Below, piece after piece: positions 53,951-62,157 of a stretch of 64,000 bases of DNA (positions within the stretch are counted from its first letter, which is position 1; each line of letters opens with the position of its first letter). The notes below the pieces were generated by a model. That model was not told where the DNA came from, ran no database searches, and worked only from the letters and a program-made list of their open reading frames with translations. A program made the translations under genes and the position numbers. This stretch comes from Bacteroidales bacterium (GTDB lineage: Bacteria; Bacteroidota; Bacteroidia; Bacteroidales; P3): assembly GCA_017439185.1 (NCBI GenBank), contig JAFRTM010000028.1, positions 51,812 to 115,811 on the forward strand, given 5' to 3'.

Positions 53951-55906
53951 ATGAGCGAAGAAATCAAAAACCAGGCAGCCTACAGTGCAAGTAACATTAC
54001 CGTTTTGGAAGGCCTTGAAGCCGTCCGCGTACGTCCCGCCATGTACATCGGCGACGTGAACTTCCGCGGCATGCACCACCTCGTTTACGAAGTGGTGGAC
54101 AACTCCATCGACGAAGCACTCGCCGGCTACTGCACCAAAATCGACGTGACCATTACCACCGACAACAGCATAATCGTGGAAGACAACGGACGCGGTATCC
54201 CTGTCGATATGCACGAAAAAGAGCACCGCTCGGCCCTCGAGGTCGTCATGACCGTCCTCCACGCCGGCGGAAAGTTCGACAAAGGCTCCTACAAGGTCTC
54301 CGGCGGTCTCCACGGCGTCGGCGTCAGCTGCGTCAACGCACTCTCCGACCACATGACTGCCCAGGTCTTCCGCAACGGAAAAATCTACCAGCAGGAATAC
54401 TCCAAAGGCAAGCCGCTCTACGCCGTCAAGGAAATCGGCACCACCGACAAGCGCGGCACTCGCATCGAGTTTCACCCCGACCCCGAAATCTTCACCGTCT
54501 CGGAATACGACTATCCCACACTCGCCAACCGTCTCCGCGAGCTTGCCTTCCTCAATAAAGGCATCGAGTTGAATATCAAGGACCTCCGTCCGCTTGACGA
54601 TGGCACCTTCCAGTCCGACCGCTTCTATTCCGAGCAGGGCCTCCGCGATTTCCTCGCCTACCTCGACGCCAACCGTCAGAGCATCATGCCGGAACCTATC
54701 TACATCGAAGGCGAGAAACAGGGGATTCCCATCGAGATCGCCCTTCAGTACAACAACTCCTTCTCGGAGAACCTCCACTCCTACGTCAACAACATCAACA
54801 CCCATGAAGGCGGCACCCACCTCGCCGGCTTCCGCAGCGGCCTCACCCGTACCCTCAAGAACTACGCCGACACCAACAACCTCCTCCAGAGCAAGAAGAA
54901 AAAGAACGAGAAGATCGATGTTGCTCCCGATGACTTCCGTGAAGGCCTCACCGCCGTCATATCGGTAAAAGTTGCCGAACCCCAGTTCGAAGGCCAGACC
55001 AAGACCAAACTCGGTAATACCGAGGTGCGTGGTGCTGTGGACAAGGCCGTCAGCGAGATGATGGAAGCCTATCTCGAGGAACACCCCAACGAGGCTAAGA
55101 CCATCGTCGCCAAGGTGGTGCTCGCCGCCGAAGCCCGTATTGCAGCTCGCGACGCCCGCGACAAGGTCCAGCGATCCACTGTCTTCTCATCACAAGGCCT
55201 CCCTGGAAAACTGGCCGACTGCCAGGACAACGACCCGTCGGTTTGCGAGATATACTTCGTCGAGGGTGACTCGGCAGGCGGATCGGCCAAAACCGGACGT
55301 AACCGCAAGTTCCAGGCCATTCTCCCCCTGAAAGGTAAAATCCTCAACGTCGAGAAAGCCAGCGTTGACCGTGCTTTCGACAGCGAAGCCATACGCGACA
55401 TCTACACAGCCCTCGGAGTCCACAAAGGCACTGCCGAAGACCCCAAGGCCCTGAATATCGAAAAGCTCCGCTACCACAAGATCATAATCATGACCGATGC
55501 CGATGTCGATGGCGCTCACATCGACACCCTCATGCTCACCTTCTTCTACCGCTACATGCCCGAACTTATCGAGAACGGCTACGTCTATCTCGCCACTCCT
55601 CCTCTCTACCTCGTCAAGAAAGGCAACCGCTCCATCTACTGCTGGAGCGAGGACGACCGCGAGCGTGCTCTCCTCGAGTTCGGCGACAAGGGCATCCACG
55701 TGCAGCGTTACAAAGGTCTCGGTGAGATGAACGCCGAGCAGCTCTGGGAGACCACCATGAATCCCGAGAACCGCCAGCTCCGTCAGGTGACCATCGAGAA
55801 CGCCGCCGCCGCCGACTACATCATCTCCATGCTCATGGGCGACGACGTGCCCCCACGCCGCGAGTTCATCGAAAAGAACGCCACCTATGCCAACATCGAC
55901 GCGTAA
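53951..55906 (+). CDS. gyrB: DNA gyrase subunit B
   Basis: 651 residues. GHKL ATPase: RVRPAMYIGD, EVVDNSIDEALAG, DNGRGIPVDMH, GLHGVGVSCVNALS. Toprim: EGDSAGGSA and DADVDGAHI. C-terminal RYKGLGEMNAEQLWETTM. GyrB rather than ParE by length and the KTGRNRKFQAILPLKGKI segment. With GyrA it introduces negative supercoils. The array of GTTGATAT units begins directly after the stop codon. Confidence 0.97.
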   Translation: MSEEIKNQAAYSASNITVLEGLEAVRVRPAMYIGDVNFRGMHHLVYEVVDNSIDEALAGYCTKIDVTITTDNSIIVEDNGRGIPVDMHEKEHRSALEVVMTVLHAGGKFDKGSYKVSGGLHGVGVSCVNALSDHMTAQVFRNGKIYQQEYSKGKPLYAVKEIGTTDKRGTRIEFHPDPEIFTVSEYDYPTLANRLRELAFLNKGIELNIKDLRPLDDGTFQSDRFYSEQGLRDFLAYLDANRQSIMPEPIYIEGEKQGIPIEIALQYNNSFSENLHSYVNNINTHEGGTHLAGFRSGLTRTLKNYADTNNLLQSKKKKNEKIDVAPDDFREGLTAVISVKVAEPQFEGQTKTKLGNTEVRGAVDKAVSEMMEAYLEEHPNEAKTIVAKVVLAAEARIAARDARDKVQRSTVFSSQGLPGKLADCQDNDPSVCEIYFVEGDSAGGSAKTGRNRKFQAILPLKGKILNVEKASVDRAFDSEAIRDIYTALGVHKGTAEDPKALNIEKLRYHKIIIMTDADVDGAHIDTLMLTFFYRYMPELIENGYVYLATPPLYLVKKGNRSIYCWSEDDRERALLEFGDKGIHVQRYKGLGEMNAEQLWETTMNPENRQLRQVTIENAAAADYIISMLMGDDVPPRREFIEKNATYANIDA

Positions 55907-55912
55907 TGTGTT

Positions 55913-56030
55913 GTTGATATGTGGATAGGTTGATATGTGGATAGGTTGATATGTTGGGTGTTGATAGGTTGATAAGTTGGGTGTTGATATGTGGATATGT
56001 TGGGCGTTGATAGGTTGATACTATGATATG
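55913..56030 (+). repeat. Left array of the four-helix-bundle element
   Basis: About fourteen 7-8 bp units of the GTTGATAT type (variants GTGGATAG, GTTGGGT, GTTGATAG, GTTGATAA) run head-to-tail from just after the gyrB stop to ~34 bp before the four-helix-bundle gene. The opposing array (56447-56541) carries the complementary unit, so the two can pair across the gene. Confidence 0.85.
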
Positions 56031-56063
56031 ATAGAATATAACTGACCAATACGAATCGTAAAT

Positions 56064-56441
56064 ATGGCTTTTTTCGAAGAACTGGAGGTATGGAAAGACG
56101 CAAAACTATTGACGGTATCAATTTACAAGATGATGAGAGAAAACCGTGACTACGGATTTCGGGACCAAATACAACGAGCATCGGTGTCAATAATGAACAA
56201 CATCGCAGAGGGTAGTGAATCGGGCTCCGATTTGACAAACGTCAGGTTCCTTCATATAGCAAAGGGTAGTTGTGCCGAAGTACGGAGTATGTTATACTTG
56301 GCATTAGAGTTGGGTTATTGCACGTCGGAACAGCAAATAGAGCTATTAAGTTTAACCAGAAAGATAAGTGCATACATAAACAAACTTATAGCTTATGTAA
56401 GATCCCGACAAGACATAATTAATCCCGACAAAACAACATAA
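56064..56441 (+). CDS. Four-helix-bundle protein (23S rRNA intervening-sequence / S23 family)
   Basis: 125 residues, the usual length. Family pattern: FFEELEVWKDAKLLTVSIYKM, QIQRASVSIMNNIAEGS, then FLHIAKGSCAEVRSMLYLALELG and a last helix ending in KLIAYVRS. Homologues are encoded inside 23S rRNA intervening sequences of several bacteria and are related to Avd of diversity-generating retroelements; they are basic, homo-oligomeric, and of unclear function. Here no rRNA flanks the gene; instead inverted repeat arrays do. Codon use is more A/T-rich than gyrB and pepE, suggesting transfer. Confidence 0.9.
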   Translation: MAFFEELEVWKDAKLLTVSIYKMMRENRDYGFRDQIQRASVSIMNNIAEGSESGSDLTNVRFLHIAKGSCAEVRSMLYLALELGYCTSEQQIELLSLTRKISAYINKLIAYVRSRQDIINPDKTT

Positions 56442-56446
56442 CACAA

Positions 56447-56541
56447 GTCAACAAAAAACACATCAACAAAAAGGCATATCAACATAAAACGTATCAACAA
56501 AAAAAACATATCAACGTTAAACATATCAACATATCAACATT
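56447..56541 (-). repeat. Right array of the four-helix-bundle element
   Basis: About eight copies of CATATCAAC-type units (reverse complement of GTTGATATG) separated by A-rich 6-8 bp linkers, ending 3 bp before the pepE ATG. Opposite in orientation to the array at 55913-56030. Confidence 0.85.
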
Positions 56542-56544
56542 AAA

Positions 56545-57294
56545 ATGGATAAGAGAAATTTATTGCTCATCAGCAACAGCACAATGCGCGGCGAGGCTTA
56601 CCTCGGTTGGTGCAAAGACATGATCGCAGACTTCTGCCGCCGTCATAATGTCAAACGGGTACTCTTCATCCCTTACGCCGGCGTCTCCCTCGCCGAAGGC
56701 GGACTCACCAAGTCCTACGACGCCTACGAGCGCAAAGTGGCTGCGGTATATAAAGAATTCGGAGTGAAACTCACCTCCGTGCACCACAAGGCTCTCCCCG
56801 TCAACGCGGTCTATGACACCGACTGCGTGGCTGTTGGCGGTGGCAATACTTTCCATCTGGTCAAGGAACTCCACCGTACCGGACTGATGCAGGCTATCCG
56901 CCAGCGTGCTTTCGACGGCATGCCCTATATGGGCTGGAGTGCCGGCAGCAACGTGGCTGGCCCCACCCTCTGCACCACCAACGACATGCCCATCGTCATG
57001 CCTCCTTCGTTCGATTGCATGGGAATTGTCCCGTTCCAGATCAATCCCCACTACACCGACTTCTTCGATCCCAAACACGGCGGCGAGACCCGTGACGACC
57101 GTCTGAAGGAATACATCATGGTCAACCCCAAGGCTACGGTCGCCGCCATACGCGAGGCTACGGCACTCCTCCTCGAGGACGGCAACCTCTCGCTCATCGG
57201 CAAGCCCAACAAGATGAAGGTCTTCAAGACCAAGATGGAGAACACCAAGGAGTTCGGCCTTCAGGACAATATCAACTTCCTCCTAAAAGCATAA
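56545..57294 (+). CDS. pepE: Dipeptidase E (peptidase E, aspartyl dipeptidase)
   Basis: 249 residues. Class I glutamine amidotransferase-like fold; LLLISNSTMRGEAYL start, FIPYAGVSL, VGGGNTFHLVKELHRTG, the nucleophile Ser in MGWSAGSNVAGPT, and INPHYTDFFDP. Hydrolyses Asp-X dipeptides in the cytosol. Its ATG lies 3 bp after the right-hand repeat array, so transcription must cross or start within that array. Confidence 0.92.
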   Translation: MDKRNLLLISNSTMRGEAYLGWCKDMIADFCRRHNVKRVLFIPYAGVSLAEGGLTKSYDAYERKVAAVYKEFGVKLTSVHHKALPVNAVYDTDCVAVGGGNTFHLVKELHRTGLMQAIRQRAFDGMPYMGWSAGSNVAGPTLCTTNDMPIVMPPSFDCMGIVPFQINPHYTDFFDPKHGGETRDDRLKEYIMVNPKATVAAIREATALLLEDGNLSLIGKPNKMKVFKTKMENTKEFGLQDNINFLLKA

Positions 57295-57299
57295 CACCG

Positions 57300-57704
57300 A
57301 TGGCGGAAAGACCTCAATATACGCCGGAGTTCATCAACCATCTTGAGCCTGGCGAGATTTTCGTGTTCGGCTCCAACCTCGCAGGAATGCACGGCGGCGG
57401 TGCCGCCCGTGCCGCAATGAATCATTTTGGCGCAATATGGGGGCAGGGGGTAGGTCTGCAAGGCCAATCGTACGCCATCCCTACAATGCAAGGACCGGTA
57501 CCCACGATAAAACCGTTCGTTGACCAGTTCATAGACTTTGCCCGTCAGCATACGGAGCTGACTTTTTATGTGACTCGTATAGGCTGCGGTATTGCCGGTT
57601 TCCACGATTCGGAGATGGCTCCGCTGTTTCGCGATGCTCTACCGTTGCCCAACGTGATATTGCCCGAGTCGTTCGCCCGGATACTCAACAATCTTGCCGA
57701 CTGA
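57300..57704 (+). CDS. Macro-like protein of the phage-associated A1S_2505 type
   Basis: 134 residues. FVFGSNLAGMHGGGAARAAMNHFGA, then GVGLQGQSYAIPT and VTRIGCGIAGFHDSEMAPLF match small proteins found in phages and many bacteria, with a macro-domain-like nucleotide-binding arrangement (GSN-x-AG-x-HGGGAA). Function unknown; ADP-ribose or nucleotide handling is plausible from the fold. Starts 5 bp after pepE; probably co-transcribed. Family name from memory. Confidence 0.75.
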   Translation: MAERPQYTPEFINHLEPGEIFVFGSNLAGMHGGGAARAAMNHFGAIWGQGVGLQGQSYAIPTMQGPVPTIKPFVDQFIDFARQHTELTFYVTRIGCGIAGFHDSEMAPLFRDALPLPNVILPESFARILNNLAD

Positions 57705-57707
57705 CCT

Positions 57708-58586
57708 TTATTGCAGCCTCAACACTTTCTTGCCGTAGTCTGTCATATACGGCAGCAAGTCTTTCAGAGGGATGTCCAATCTCACCATTCCCGCAGCTCC
57801 GCAGTCTATCTCGTATTTGTCATAGATGAAGCTGCACGTCTTCTCGGAAATCACTATGTTGTGAGAAATCCTCTTCACTTTCCACATCTCGTCGGCGTCT
57901 TCCTCGAAGTCGCCGTGGTCTTTCTGCAGCCGTTTCATGATATAGTCGTTGGCCTTCTCCACGAACAAGTCGTCGTAGTGAACCACATTGTCGGCTCTCA
58001 CGTCAAATATCACCACCGTGTCGAACGGTAAGGCACAGCCGCCCATACCACATCCCATATAGTGGAAGCCGGTCATCTCGTAGATTGCCAAATCGGGATT
58101 CTTGTCATATTTCAGTCGCTCGATCTGTACACCTCCGTTGGGAGCCCACGGCTGTTCGTAGGGTTCTTCCATCATTTCCGAGTTCTCGTCATCCGAGATA
58201 TTGGGCTTCTTGTTGACTTTCTTCCACAAGGCGGTGGGGAAGAGGGCTGTGTAGTCTTCTTTTATCTTCTTCTCGATGTCACCGTCGCCGCCGCAAAGGG
58301 CTATCTGCAGTTTTGTAAGGTCAAAACCTTCGCACTTCTCTGGCCAGTTAACGGTCACGGTATAGTCTCCATAGTGGGGAATCTCCGCTTGAGTCGCAAT
58401 GAAGTAGTAAGTCTTGCTTATTTTCCTCTCTTCGATGTTCACCTCCTTGGGAGCCTCTTCTACAATTACACTGTCTTCTTTTGCTGTGCAGCTGTCGGGG
58501 GCATTCTTGGTTGAGTCGCCGCCTTTGCAGCTGGTCGTCATTATCGTTGCCAGCAGTAATACTGCCATTGTCATCGTGTATTTCAT
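57708..58586 (-). CDS. Lipoprotein with DUF3298/RsiV-like C-terminal domain
   Basis: 292 residues. Lipobox MTTSC at ~16-20. An acidic linker follows, then a two-part domain: ~57-180 with YTVTVNWPEKCEGFD and ~185-292 with FDVRADNVVHYDDLFVEKANDYI and the end CSFIYDKYEIDCGAAGMVRLDIPL. The pattern FxYxxYEIxxxAxGxVxLxIP is typical of DUF3298. Extra cysteines (YMGCGMGGCAL) are unusual. Role unknown; outer-membrane or periplasmic. Confidence 0.78.
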   Translation of the reverse strand: MKYTMTMAVLLLATIMTTSCKGGDSTKNAPDSCTAKEDSVIVEEAPKEVNIEERKISKTYYFIATQAEIPHYGDYTVTVNWPEKCEGFDLTKLQIALCGGDGDIEKKIKEDYTALFPTALWKKVNKKPNISDDENSEMMEEPYEQPWAPNGGVQIERLKYDKNPDLAIYEMTGFHYMGCGMGGCALPFDTVVIFDVRADNVVHYDDLFVEKANDYIMKRLQKDHGDFEEDADEMWKVKRISHNIVISEKTCSFIYDKYEIDCGAAGMVRLDIPLKDLLPYMTDYGKKVLRLQ

Positions 58587-58613
58587 AGTCGTGCTTTTTT
58601 CTGTTTTACAATT

Positions 58614-59315
58614 CTACTCGTGGAAAGAATGGAGCTCCACCTCATATATAAGGGCAGTATAAGGCGGAATGTTTTCCGATCCCTTGGCGCCGAAAGCCAG
58701 TGCCGAGGGTATGTAGAAGCGGTAGATGCTTCCGGCGTTCATCTGGGTCAGTCCGAGCCTCAAGCCTTCGAACATGCTGCCGCCCACCAGATGAGATATG
58801 GGGTCGCGCACACCGTAGGTCTGGTCGATTGGCGTGCCGTCGAGCTTGAATCCTTTGTAGTCGAATACAGCCACCTCGCCTTCTTTCACATTGGGGCCCT
58901 TGCCGGCCTTTAGGACCTTGTAATAGTAGCCGGCGTCAGCCTTCTTTATGTCGGGGTCTTTGTCGGTCAACTCTTTGAAGGCAGCCGCTTCTTGTGCGGC
59001 GGCATTGGCGTTCTGCTCTTTCATCTTGGCCATATAGTTCTCCTGCATGGAGAGGGCTATGTTTGCCAGTATGCGTTGGTAGGTGGCGTCGTCCATCGGT
59101 TGCTCCTTGCCTTTCATCGTGTGCTTGAAAGCCCGCAGCACCATGTCTTCGTCGTAGGTGATGCCCATCTGTTTCAGTCCGAGTGCGGTATTTTCGCCCA
59201 GTGCCCAGCTCACGCTATCGACAGAGGTCGTCAGTTTCACATTGTCGCTGTTTTTGCAGCTTGACAGCAGCATAACAAGAGCTGCGGTCGTCAGAATGGT
59301 AATAGTCTTTTGCAT
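58614..59315 (-). CDS. FKBP-type peptidyl-prolyl isomerase, lipoprotein
   Basis: 233 residues. Lipobox LLSSC at ~16-20. N-terminal helical dimerisation region (~30-115) typical of FkpA/Mip proteins, then an FKBP domain (~128-231): GPNVKEGEVAVFDYKG, GTPIDQTYG, VGGSMFEGLRLGLTQM, YRFYIPSALAFGAKG, NIPPYTALIYEVEL. Catalyses proline isomerisation in the periplasm and acts as a chaperone for envelope proteins. Confidence 0.93.
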   Translation of the reverse strand: MQKTITILTTAALVMLLSSCKNSDNVKLTTSVDSVSWALGENTALGLKQMGITYDEDMVLRAFKHTMKGKEQPMDDATYQRILANIALSMQENYMAKMKEQNANAAAQEAAAFKELTDKDPDIKKADAGYYYKVLKAGKGPNVKEGEVAVFDYKGFKLDGTPIDQTYGVRDPISHLVGGSMFEGLRLGLTQMNAGSIYRFYIPSALAFGAKGSENIPPYTALIYEVELHSFHE

Positions 59316-59334
59316 ATCTTTTATTCCTTATATT

Positions 59335-60753
59335 CTATTTTCCTCTGCCTTGGATGATGATGATCACCGTGTATAGCAGTATTTTTATGTCTGTCGTGAT
59401 CGACATGTTTTCCAGATAGAGCAGGTCGTATTGGCTCCGCTCCAGCATCTCGTCCACATTTTCAGCGTATCCGTACTTTACCTGTCCCCACGAGGTGATG
59501 CCGGGCTTTACGCGTTGGAGCAGCAGGTATTCGGGCTTCCGCGCCACTATCTGGTCTATGTAATATTGCCGCTCGGGACGGGGACCGACAAGACTCATGG
59601 TTCCTTTCAGCACGTTGTAGAATTGTGGGATTTCGTCGAGTCTCACTTTGCGCATAAACCTCCCGAAGGGGGTTATCCTGGGGTCTCCGTCGTGAGCCAG
59701 TGCAGGTCCGTGCTGTTCGGCATCGACATACATGCTCCTGAATTTGTGCATCTTGAACGGCTTGCCCAAGTAGCCGATGCGCTCCTGGGCGTAGAATACC
59801 GGTCCTTTGCTGGTGGCCTTTATCGTAATAGCGGTGATAAGATATACGGGCGAAAGTAGAATCATGGCGAAGAGCGAGCATACTATGTCGAACAGCCGTT
59901 TCACGCTGTACTGCCACTCTTCCATCAAGCGGTTGTTGATGGTGATGAGGGGCGAGTGGAAGATGCTGTTGATTTTCACGCTTCCCACGATGATGTCCCT
60001 CGCGTCGGGCGTTATCCTTATTATAAGGTCGCCGCAGCCGTTCACGATTCTGAGAATCTGGCTTATATGGTCTTTTGTGCGGTCTTCGACGGCTATTATC
60101 ACCTCTTCCACATTGTGCTTCTCCACCAGTCTTTTAAGGTCTTGGAGCTGCCCCAGGTCGGCCATCACCCCTTTCAGCTTCTCATCGACCTTGTCGCCCG
60201 GCTCTTTCACGAAGCCTACAAACAGGTTGCCGCTGTAAACCTCCTGGTTTTCCAGGTCGAGATAGGTCCTATAGGCTTTGTCGCCCGAGCCTATCATGAT
60301 TGTGGGGAATCCTATCTGCCGTTTGTGGACTTTGTGGACGGTGCTGGAGGTGAGGATGACTCTCAGGGTGTAGGTTATGGCGAAATGTACTGCCAGCAGG
60401 AACAGCACACTCAGATAGTAGTGTTTGTACGACCTGATTTCGTCGTCGAGTATCAAGGTGAAGAAGATTACCAGTACGCCGATAAAGGTGGCTATGGTGG
60501 TGTGCTGGAACTCTTTCAGCCTCGACTTGCGCAGCACTTTGCGGTAGGTTCCCTGCATAAAATACAGCAGCACCCATCCGATGGGGACGACCACTATGCC
60601 CCACCAGAAGTTGGCGTCGTCGAACATCGTGGAGAGCTGGCTCCACGGAAGCCCTTCCAGCGCTATCTTGCGGAATACGAAGAGCAGGGCCCACGCCACA
60701 GCCGCACTGGCCAGGTCGCAAATCAGGTATTTTATTGCCATCCGTCGTTCCAT
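59335..60753 (-). CDS. Polyprenyl glycosylphosphotransferase (WcaJ/initiating sugar transferase)
   Basis: 472 residues. Four N-terminal helices, a Rossmann-like domain (~125-265, GFPTIMIGSGDKAY, VEEVIIAVEDR), then a re-entrant helix KRLFDIVCSLFAMILLSPVYL and the catalytic bacterial sugar transferase domain: GPVFYAQERIGYLGKPFKMHKFRSM, DPRITPFGRFMRKVRLDEIPQF, MSLVGPRPERQYY, RVKPGITSWGQV. Transfers a sugar-1-phosphate to undecaprenyl phosphate to begin exopolysaccharide or O-glycan synthesis. No other glycan genes are near. Confidence 0.93.
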   Translation of the reverse strand: MERRMAIKYLICDLASAAVAWALLFVFRKIALEGLPWSQLSTMFDDANFWWGIVVVPIGWVLLYFMQGTYRKVLRKSRLKEFQHTTIATFIGVLVIFFTLILDDEIRSYKHYYLSVLFLLAVHFAITYTLRVILTSSTVHKVHKRQIGFPTIMIGSGDKAYRTYLDLENQEVYSGNLFVGFVKEPGDKVDEKLKGVMADLGQLQDLKRLVEKHNVEEVIIAVEDRTKDHISQILRIVNGCGDLIIRITPDARDIIVGSVKINSIFHSPLITINNRLMEEWQYSVKRLFDIVCSLFAMILLSPVYLITAITIKATSKGPVFYAQERIGYLGKPFKMHKFRSMYVDAEQHGPALAHDGDPRITPFGRFMRKVRLDEIPQFYNVLKGTMSLVGPRPERQYYIDQIVARKPEYLLLQRVKPGITSWGQVKYGYAENVDEMLERSQYDLLYLENMSITTDIKILLYTVIIIIQGRGK

Positions 60754-60763
60754 CTGCCTGCTT

Positions 60764-61723
60764 TTAGATTGTCAGCAATTTAACATTGTCGAGATACACA
60801 TATCCGTCAACGCCGTCGCTGTTGATGGCGGAGAACACCACATGGAACGTGGAGTTGTAGTTGAACTGGCTCCAGAGTCTTCCCAGGTTGATGTAAATCT
60901 TGCGCCATTTGCCGTTGGTCTCATAGAGCGTTATGGCGCTCTGGGTGTCCTCGGTGCCGCCGGTGCGGTAGCTGCTGCGCATCCCCACGCTCAGCTTGAC
61001 ATCGGTGCGGTAGTCCATCTCCAGGTAGAGGTTCTTGGTCGGGTCGCTCACCTCGATGGTCTTGTCAATCTCGAAGTCGATGGCGTCTTTGTCACGTGTG
61101 ACGTGAACCATTCCCGAGCCCGTGCCGGTCCTTACGTCGGCATTGTCCACTATTCTCTCCATCGGGCTGGTGAACAATATGGAGTATTGGATCTTCTCGA
61201 AATACTCTTCCGCCATAACGGTTATGAGGGTGTCGGAGCTTCCGGTGTTGCTTGCCGACCATTGGCGCCAGGGTTTGTATTCGGTCGAGAGGACCCAGAT
61301 GCCGGTGCTGTCCTGAGTGCCAAGATTGGTGGTGCTGTCGGCGGCCAGTGGCACGTCGGTCAGGTACACATATTTGAAGTAGGGGTATTCTATGCGTGTG
61401 GCGGCGATGCCGTTCTGTTTTATGACCGGCACCACGTCGAGGCGGGTTATCGTCTCGTTACGCATGACGGGGATGGTGCACGGCAGTTGGAACGTGCCGA
61501 GGATGGTCTCGGCTTCGTCGCCGTCCCAATAGGCTATGAGTTGCACCGCGTCGATCTCGCTGGTGAAGAATCCGGCAGGGGCTCCGCTACCCGATTTGTC
61601 CACCACGTCCATCTTGTCGAGGTGCAGGTAGGCCGGTATGTCGGAATAGTTGTGCTTCTTGCAGCCCGTCACCAGCAGGAGGGCTGCCGCCAGCAGTATG
61701 GTCCGTTTCAGTGTGTCTATCAT
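60764..61723 (-). CDS. Lipoprotein with two beta-sandwich domains, unknown
   Basis: 319 residues from ATG 61723; the longer frame to 61792 adds a segment before the signal peptide. Lipobox LLVTGC at ~16-21. N-terminal half beta-rich with repeated Tyr/Thr; C-terminal half resembles a carbohydrate-binding/concanavalin-like fold (LYLEMDYRTDVKLSVGM, WRKIYINLGRLW, YVYLDNVKLL). It starts the operon leading to the sugar transferase (10 bp apart). Surface-glycan binding is inference. Confidence 0.75.
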   Translation of the reverse strand: MIDTLKRTILLAAALLLVTGCKKHNYSDIPAYLHLDKMDVVDKSGSGAPAGFFTSEIDAVQLIAYWDGDEAETILGTFQLPCTIPVMRNETITRLDVVPVIKQNGIAATRIEYPYFKYVYLTDVPLAADSTTNLGTQDSTGIWVLSTEYKPWRQWSASNTGSSDTLITVMAEEYFEKIQYSILFTSPMERIVDNADVRTGTGSGMVHVTRDKDAIDFEIDKTIEVSDPTKNLYLEMDYRTDVKLSVGMRSSYRTGGTEDTQSAITLYETNGKWRKIYINLGRLWSQFNYNSTFHVVFSAINSDGVDGYVYLDNVKLLTI

Positions 61724-61901
61724 AGATAATGTTATAATATAATAACAATAAATAAACGTCTGTGGTCTGTTTTTATTGCATGGCGGGGACAATTTTTTTT
61801 AAATAGGGGGAGTTCGACTGTTGGGAACGGCTGCCTTTTCAGTGGGGGCATTTTGCCTGAGGCATGTATATGGCAACTCTGTGGCACGGCTGTGGTGATA
61901 A

Positions 61902-61932
61902 GTGGTCAGTGGTCGGTGGTCAGTGGTCAGTG
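61902..61932 (+). repeat. Array of GTGGTCA 7-mers
   Basis: Four consecutive 7-bp units (GTGGTCA, one GTGGTCG) in the spacer upstream of the lipoprotein gene, just before the 185-bp repeat copy 1. Same size class as the other heptamer arrays. The remaining 61724-61970 shows no promoter or gene. Confidence 0.7.
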
Positions 61933-61970
61933 TTTTTTGCTGTGCGGAAGGAGGCGAAAAAAATAGAAAA

Positions 61971-62155
61971 GTGTGTCCGAAAAGGGGTGGGTGAGGACTC
62001 CAGTGGATGGAGGGGGCAACTATAAGCGACCGACGGGAGTCGGGCGGACACTGCCGTCGAGGCAGAGAGAGCTTTGACATATTAGAGAAAGGTAAGGGAC
62101 GAGGCGTTATCCCGACGGAAAGGATGAAAGGCAGTCCCGCCCTGCCCCGGCAGGG
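61971..62155 (+). repeat. 185-bp direct repeat, copy 1
   Basis: G-rich, with 181 of 185 bases identical to copy 2 (63513-63697). Internal pairings: GTGTCCG with CGGACAC, GGACTCC with GGGAGTC, CTGCC-N5-GGCAG, and a final CCCTGCC/GGCAGGG hairpin. It ends 2 bp before the stop codon of the ATPase gene on the other strand. Confidence 0.92.
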
Positions 62156-62157
62156 GA

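Noticed and set aside
53936-55084. 382-codon antisense frame over gyrB
   Set aside because: Shadow of gyrB codon bias; no start signal or domain.
56064-56441. Diversity-generating retroelement (Avd-like gene)
   Set aside because: No reverse transcriptase, template repeat or variable repeat is nearby; the protein fits the wider S23 family.
56064-56441. True 23S rRNA intervening sequence
   Set aside because: The flanks are gyrB and pepE, with no rRNA sequence.
55913-56541. CRISPR array around the four-helix-bundle gene
   Set aside because: Units are 7-9 bp without unique spacers, arms are inverted, and no cas genes are present.
61971-62155. 185-bp repeat as an insertion sequence end or known RNA (RNase P, SRP, tmRNA)
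   Set aside because: No transposase is present between the copies, and the core motifs of those RNAs are missing.
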